Source: Cotesia glomerata (taxonomy: Eukaryota; Arthropoda; Insecta; Hymenoptera; Braconidae). From it: 64,000 bases of DNA. The notes below the pieces were generated by a model. That model worked only from the letters and a program-made list of their open reading frames with translations, made no database searches and was not told where the DNA came from. The translations under genes and the position numbers were made by a program. Positions 38,701-43,600 of this stretch are shown here, one piece after another; positions within the stretch are counted from its first letter, which is position 1; the number at the start of each line of letters is the position of its first letter. The stretch spans positions 7,874,469 through 7,938,468 of the forward strand of contig NC_058166.1 of the NCBI RefSeq assembly GCF_020080835.1, in the 5' to 3' direction.

Positions 38701-40608
38701 ATCACTTTTCTGCTGGTAATAACCACAGCCTCAGTCTTCTGTTTAGCCAGTTGTAGATTCATTGAGTCCATCCACCGGTTAAATTTCTCAAAGGTGATAC
38801 CGAACATGTGGTTCATCTCATCTAGGTGTTTAGCAACGATTACGACAGCTACATCATCTGCATACGCAACAAGCTTGACACTTAAAAGAGTCAGTCTCAG
38901 CAGGCCATCATACATGACATTCCACAGAAGTGGACCCAGAACGGAACCCTGGATTACACCTCCGGTAATATCATACTCTTTTGGACCATTTTTCTCGTCG
39001 TATCTCAGGATTCTGTCCGTGAAGTAGCTAGCCACTATCCTACGTAGGTATCCTGGTACGTTTTTCTCTTCCAGGGCTTGCATAATGCAGTCCCAGTTGG
39101 CGGAGTTGAAGGCATTTCTGATGTCCAAAGTGGCCACCAGGCAGTACTTCTTCGCTCCACCCTTCCATCTGATCCCTTCGATTGCCTCCTTGGCCGTTGC
39201 AACAACCAGATTGATTGCGTCCAGGGTGGATCGTCCTTTCCGAAAACCATACTGGTTGTCTGCCAGGAGTAGATCGACAACTGCTTCTATTCTTTGATGG
39301 ATTATACGCTCAAATATCTTACCTGCCGTGTCTAACATACAAAGTAGTCGATAAGATGACGGTTCTTCTGGTGGCTTTTTCCCTTTTGGAAGTAGTACTA
39401 GTCTTTGCTGCTTCCACTTCCGAGAGAAAATCCCTTTCTTGAGGCATGTGTCGTAGACGTCCAGGAACACTGATGGCACTGCTTTTATAGTTGTTTTTAA
39501 AGCAATATTGGGGACCCCGTCGAATCCCGGCGCTTTATTGTTCCCTACACGATTACAAGCCTCCATCAGTTCTTCCTCCGTGACAGATGGAATGTCATCC
39601 ATTTTATTCTGCGCTAATAGGTAGTTAAACTTGCTTTGTTCGGGGAACAACGCGTTAACGATCTTCTGTAGGAGTTGAGGACACGTGGGTGATGGCATTA
39701 GCTGGTTTTTAAGATGGGTCATGACCACCTTATACGGCCTACCCCACAGATCTCTGTCCACCTCGTTGATGAGCTCCTTCCAGCATTTTCTTTTGCTATC
39801 TTTGATGGCTTTGTTCAGGGATCGACGGGCTTCTTTGTACTCTGCGACCAGCTCCGCAGAGTTAGGTCGACGGTAGCCACGCTGAGATATTCTTCTCTTC
39901 TGATGACACTCTTTACGAAGGGCGCTGATGTGGTCGTTCCACCAGTGAACGGAAGGTCTTGTGTTCATGCCACGTCTACGAGACATACTGGCGTCACAAG
40001 CCTGGGTCACTCTTTCCAGGTCCTTGGTCTTCTCTTCTGCGCAGCCCGCGATAATCTGGTCACTATTGAGAGCTACTAACAATGCACTTGGGTCAAGAGT
40101 TTTTACCTTCCAACCAATGGTGTTAAGTTGCTTTTTAGGTCTTCTCGGGCTCTGGACGTTTGATATTTCCCAGAGAATCGCGTTGTGGTCGCTGGCTGTG
40201 TAGATATCCATCATCTTCCAGTTGATATTACCTCTGGTGAGGCTGCTACTGACGAAAGTGAGATCTACAATAGAAATTGCGTCTCCTTTGGTGTAGGTTG
40301 GTGTATCACTACTGTTGAGCAGTACTACATCTAATGTAGAAAAGGCTTCTAGTAGTTCCTTTCCTCGCGCGTTTGTATGCTTGCTGCCCCAGTCTACTGC
40401 CCAGGCGTTGAAGTCCCCGGCTATTGCCTCTGGGTGGTAATGCTTCGCGTCCTCGGTAAGTCGATCCAGAAATGCGGTGAATTCGACAGTAGAGAGGCTA
40501 GGTGGTGCGTAACAGCTATAGAAGCGGATGCCCTCTACTGATACTGCTACAAAGCCGGCATTGCTGTTGTCGACTGCATTTTGGAGAGGGAGCTTGCCAC
40601 ATGACCAG

Positions 40609-40672
<64 letters not shown>

Positions 40673-43600
40673 CCCTTTTATAACTTTTGAATGGTTTGAT
40701 CGAGTTCATCGCAGTTAGCGCCATTTAAAAGAGCTTGACCGAACTTAGATTTTGAATACACTCTGGACCGATTCGGACCAGTAGATTTTGAGAAATCTCA
40801 AAAAAACTACAAAATAAAATTTTTTCAAATGTGGTTTTTTTGCTCTTAACATCAGCTCTTAACATCAAAAGACCACGTCGATTGCCGCCAGTCCGGTCAA
40901 AATCGGTTGATTCGTTCGTGAGTTATCGTTGTCGAAAGAAAACCGAAAAAATGTTTTTTCGGAATCACTCCGCAATTCCTAGTTCGATCAATTTATACTC
41001 AAAGATTCTTCGAGGCTTCAAAAATTGCGTCGAATGCTGCCAACCGCGTGAAAATCCGTTCATTCATTCAAAAGTTATTGCGGTTTGAAATTCAAATGTA
41101 ACGCGGGTGGTTAGCCCGGTCCAATCGGTCACCCTGAAACAGATTTGATACTGCACATTTTGGTCCCTTAATAAAACAATAAACTAAATAAAATTGAAAG
41201 CTAAATTAATAAACAAAAGGGCGCCACAAGGTTATTATCGCGGTTCCTGGAACCGGTTCCAGAGCCGAGAGCTTATCTTAGAGTAGAGAGAGTGGAGGAA
41301 GGTGCTGTGAAATAAATAAATTCTCAACTAACAATATCCAGGATTTATTAATAACAGCCAATTTAACAAAATGTTCACTCACTCACTCACACTATAATTA
41401 ACTTATGATCTAGGGACGTGGAGAAATTAACTGCGAGACAACAATATTTACAACGAAACCTTTCCAAACGACGATGCGATGACTAGCTGGGATGTTCTAA
41501 CAAACGGTCTCCCACAACCTGATTAACCTAGTTGGGCTTTTTCTAACAAACGGTCTCCTACACTTGTCCTAAAACTAGTTGGGCTTTTTCTAACAAATGG
41601 TCTCCCGTACCTGTCCTAAACTAATGGGCTTTTTCTAACAAACGGTCTCCCACACCTGTCCTAAAACTAAACTTAAAATTACAAGTCCACCGGACGACTG
41701 AACAAAACTAACTCCACACACTGTTAACTTGATTTTAAGTCCACAGGACTACCAATACTTACAACACTATTAACACTCTCTATCACACATTACCCGTACA
41801 AATTTCACACGCATAACCCGCACACACTCACACATTCTGAATTTACTTTACTTTTATTTACAAATCAAATTTAATTCAAGAAAAATTATTACATTAGTTT
41901 TCAACTTAAAAATTTTAGTCATCAACTAGCAATTACATTATAAAATTATTTTCACGACTAATAATTTAATTCCCAAAAATCCGAACTAAAATTCGACGCG
42001 TAAATTTATTCAATCAATTCGTAATTTTAATATCCGAGATTGAAATAAATTCTTAAGAATATTCGACATAAATTTCTAACTAAATAATCCCGGACTCAAT
42101 ATCCACGCTGGTAAATGAATTCTAAAGAATTTTATCACATGATGAAATTAAGTTATTATATTACGTTAATAATTAAGTTATTAAAAGTAAATTCCAGAAC
42201 TTAAGTTCAATAAATTGCAACGTGGCCAGTTGGCTCACATTAGGCAAACACCAATTTACCACCTGATGCAAATATCATCAGCAGATAACATGTAAAATCT
42301 GATTAGAAATTAGGCGATAATCGCTAAATGTACAAAAATCGTTTGAGAGTGGAGCTAGACGTCTCCCCACTTCTCAATGCTAATTAATGTACGCGGAAGC
42401 CGCGTGCATTCAGTTTTTGTTCAACCTTCATAATGTATACTTTTGTAATTGATATATTTGTTAAAATATAAATAATTATCTTTACCGTGTTACAACGCAA
42501 TGTTCGGTATTTTATTAATTTACACCGTTTATTCAATAATAACGGCATTTTAATCTATAATAGTACGACACGACTCCGATTATCAGTTAATCGCTAAATG
42601 TACAAAAATCGTTTGAGAGTGGAGCTAGACGTCTCCCCACTTCTCAATGCTAATTAATGTACGCGGAAGCCGCGTGCATTCAGTTTTTGTTCAACCTTCA
42701 TAATGTATACTTTTGTAATTGATATATTTGTTAAAATATAAATAATTATCTTTACCGTGTTACAACGCAATGTTCGGTATTTTATTAATTTACACCGTTT
42801 ATTCAATAATAACGGCATTTTAATCTATAATAGTACGACACGACTCCGATTATCAGTTAACAAGGAGTACGTCGTACATTAATTAAATAATACGACGCAT
42901 ATACAAGATAAATTAGCTTGGCATGTCGTGTACTCAAGAGGTCTCGAGGAGTCAGCCATTTTGTTGAGGAAAGCGTCGTTTCATTGTTCGAGGAAGATCC
43001 TGGTTTGTCGGTCACCTCGATTATTCGTCTGTTCCTGACCCAGTAACCGGCCCAGCTACAGCCACGAGGAATCTACCACTGCTGGACAACGTTAAAGCAC
43101 ACCAAAGTGGTAGTAGTACCTGTTGTAAGTCAGGTGGTATATTGGTAAGAATTGGATGCGGTATTGAACTTACTTTGAGCTGTATTTTTCAATATTTGTA
43201 TTTGACGACCATTTAGCTCTATTTTTCCATACTGAGCGATCAGCGGAGCAGTACGCGGCAAAGATTGGTTTTGTGTCGGAGCTGAATCTATCTTTCAACG
43301 AGCATCGCCACCCACGAATTGCCCTAGACCATATTCCTAACGCGAATTAAATCAATTTAGCTATTTGTAGCTTTGAAAGCTATCGGCTTGGTCCGCCGTA
43401 AAATCTAAAGCTACAGGCATCTGGAGCAGCATCGACTCTTATAAGCTACGGCTTCGAGTTGGTTACACTCCGGGTGTAACGAGCGTGTCTTTTCGGCCCA
43501 GTTCGTAATTAATTATTAAATTAAAATTTAGATAATTTTTATTTTATAATAAAAATTTATTTCACTTTACGAACAGTCGAGACCAGCCACGTTACAGCCT

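Noticed and set aside
38473..39027. 184-codon plus-strand frame within the R1-like region
   Set aside because: It is the antisense shadow of the reverse transcriptase gene.
40611..40724. Extension of the reverse transcriptase ORF to an ATG at 40724
   Set aside because: These codons are (CA)n plus unrelated repeat sequence; homology begins at 40610, so the ATG is fortuitous.
41495..41665. CRISPR-like array of regularly spaced repeats
   Set aside because: Four directly adjacent 46-bp tandem units without distinct spacers, in a eukaryotic LTR-like context.
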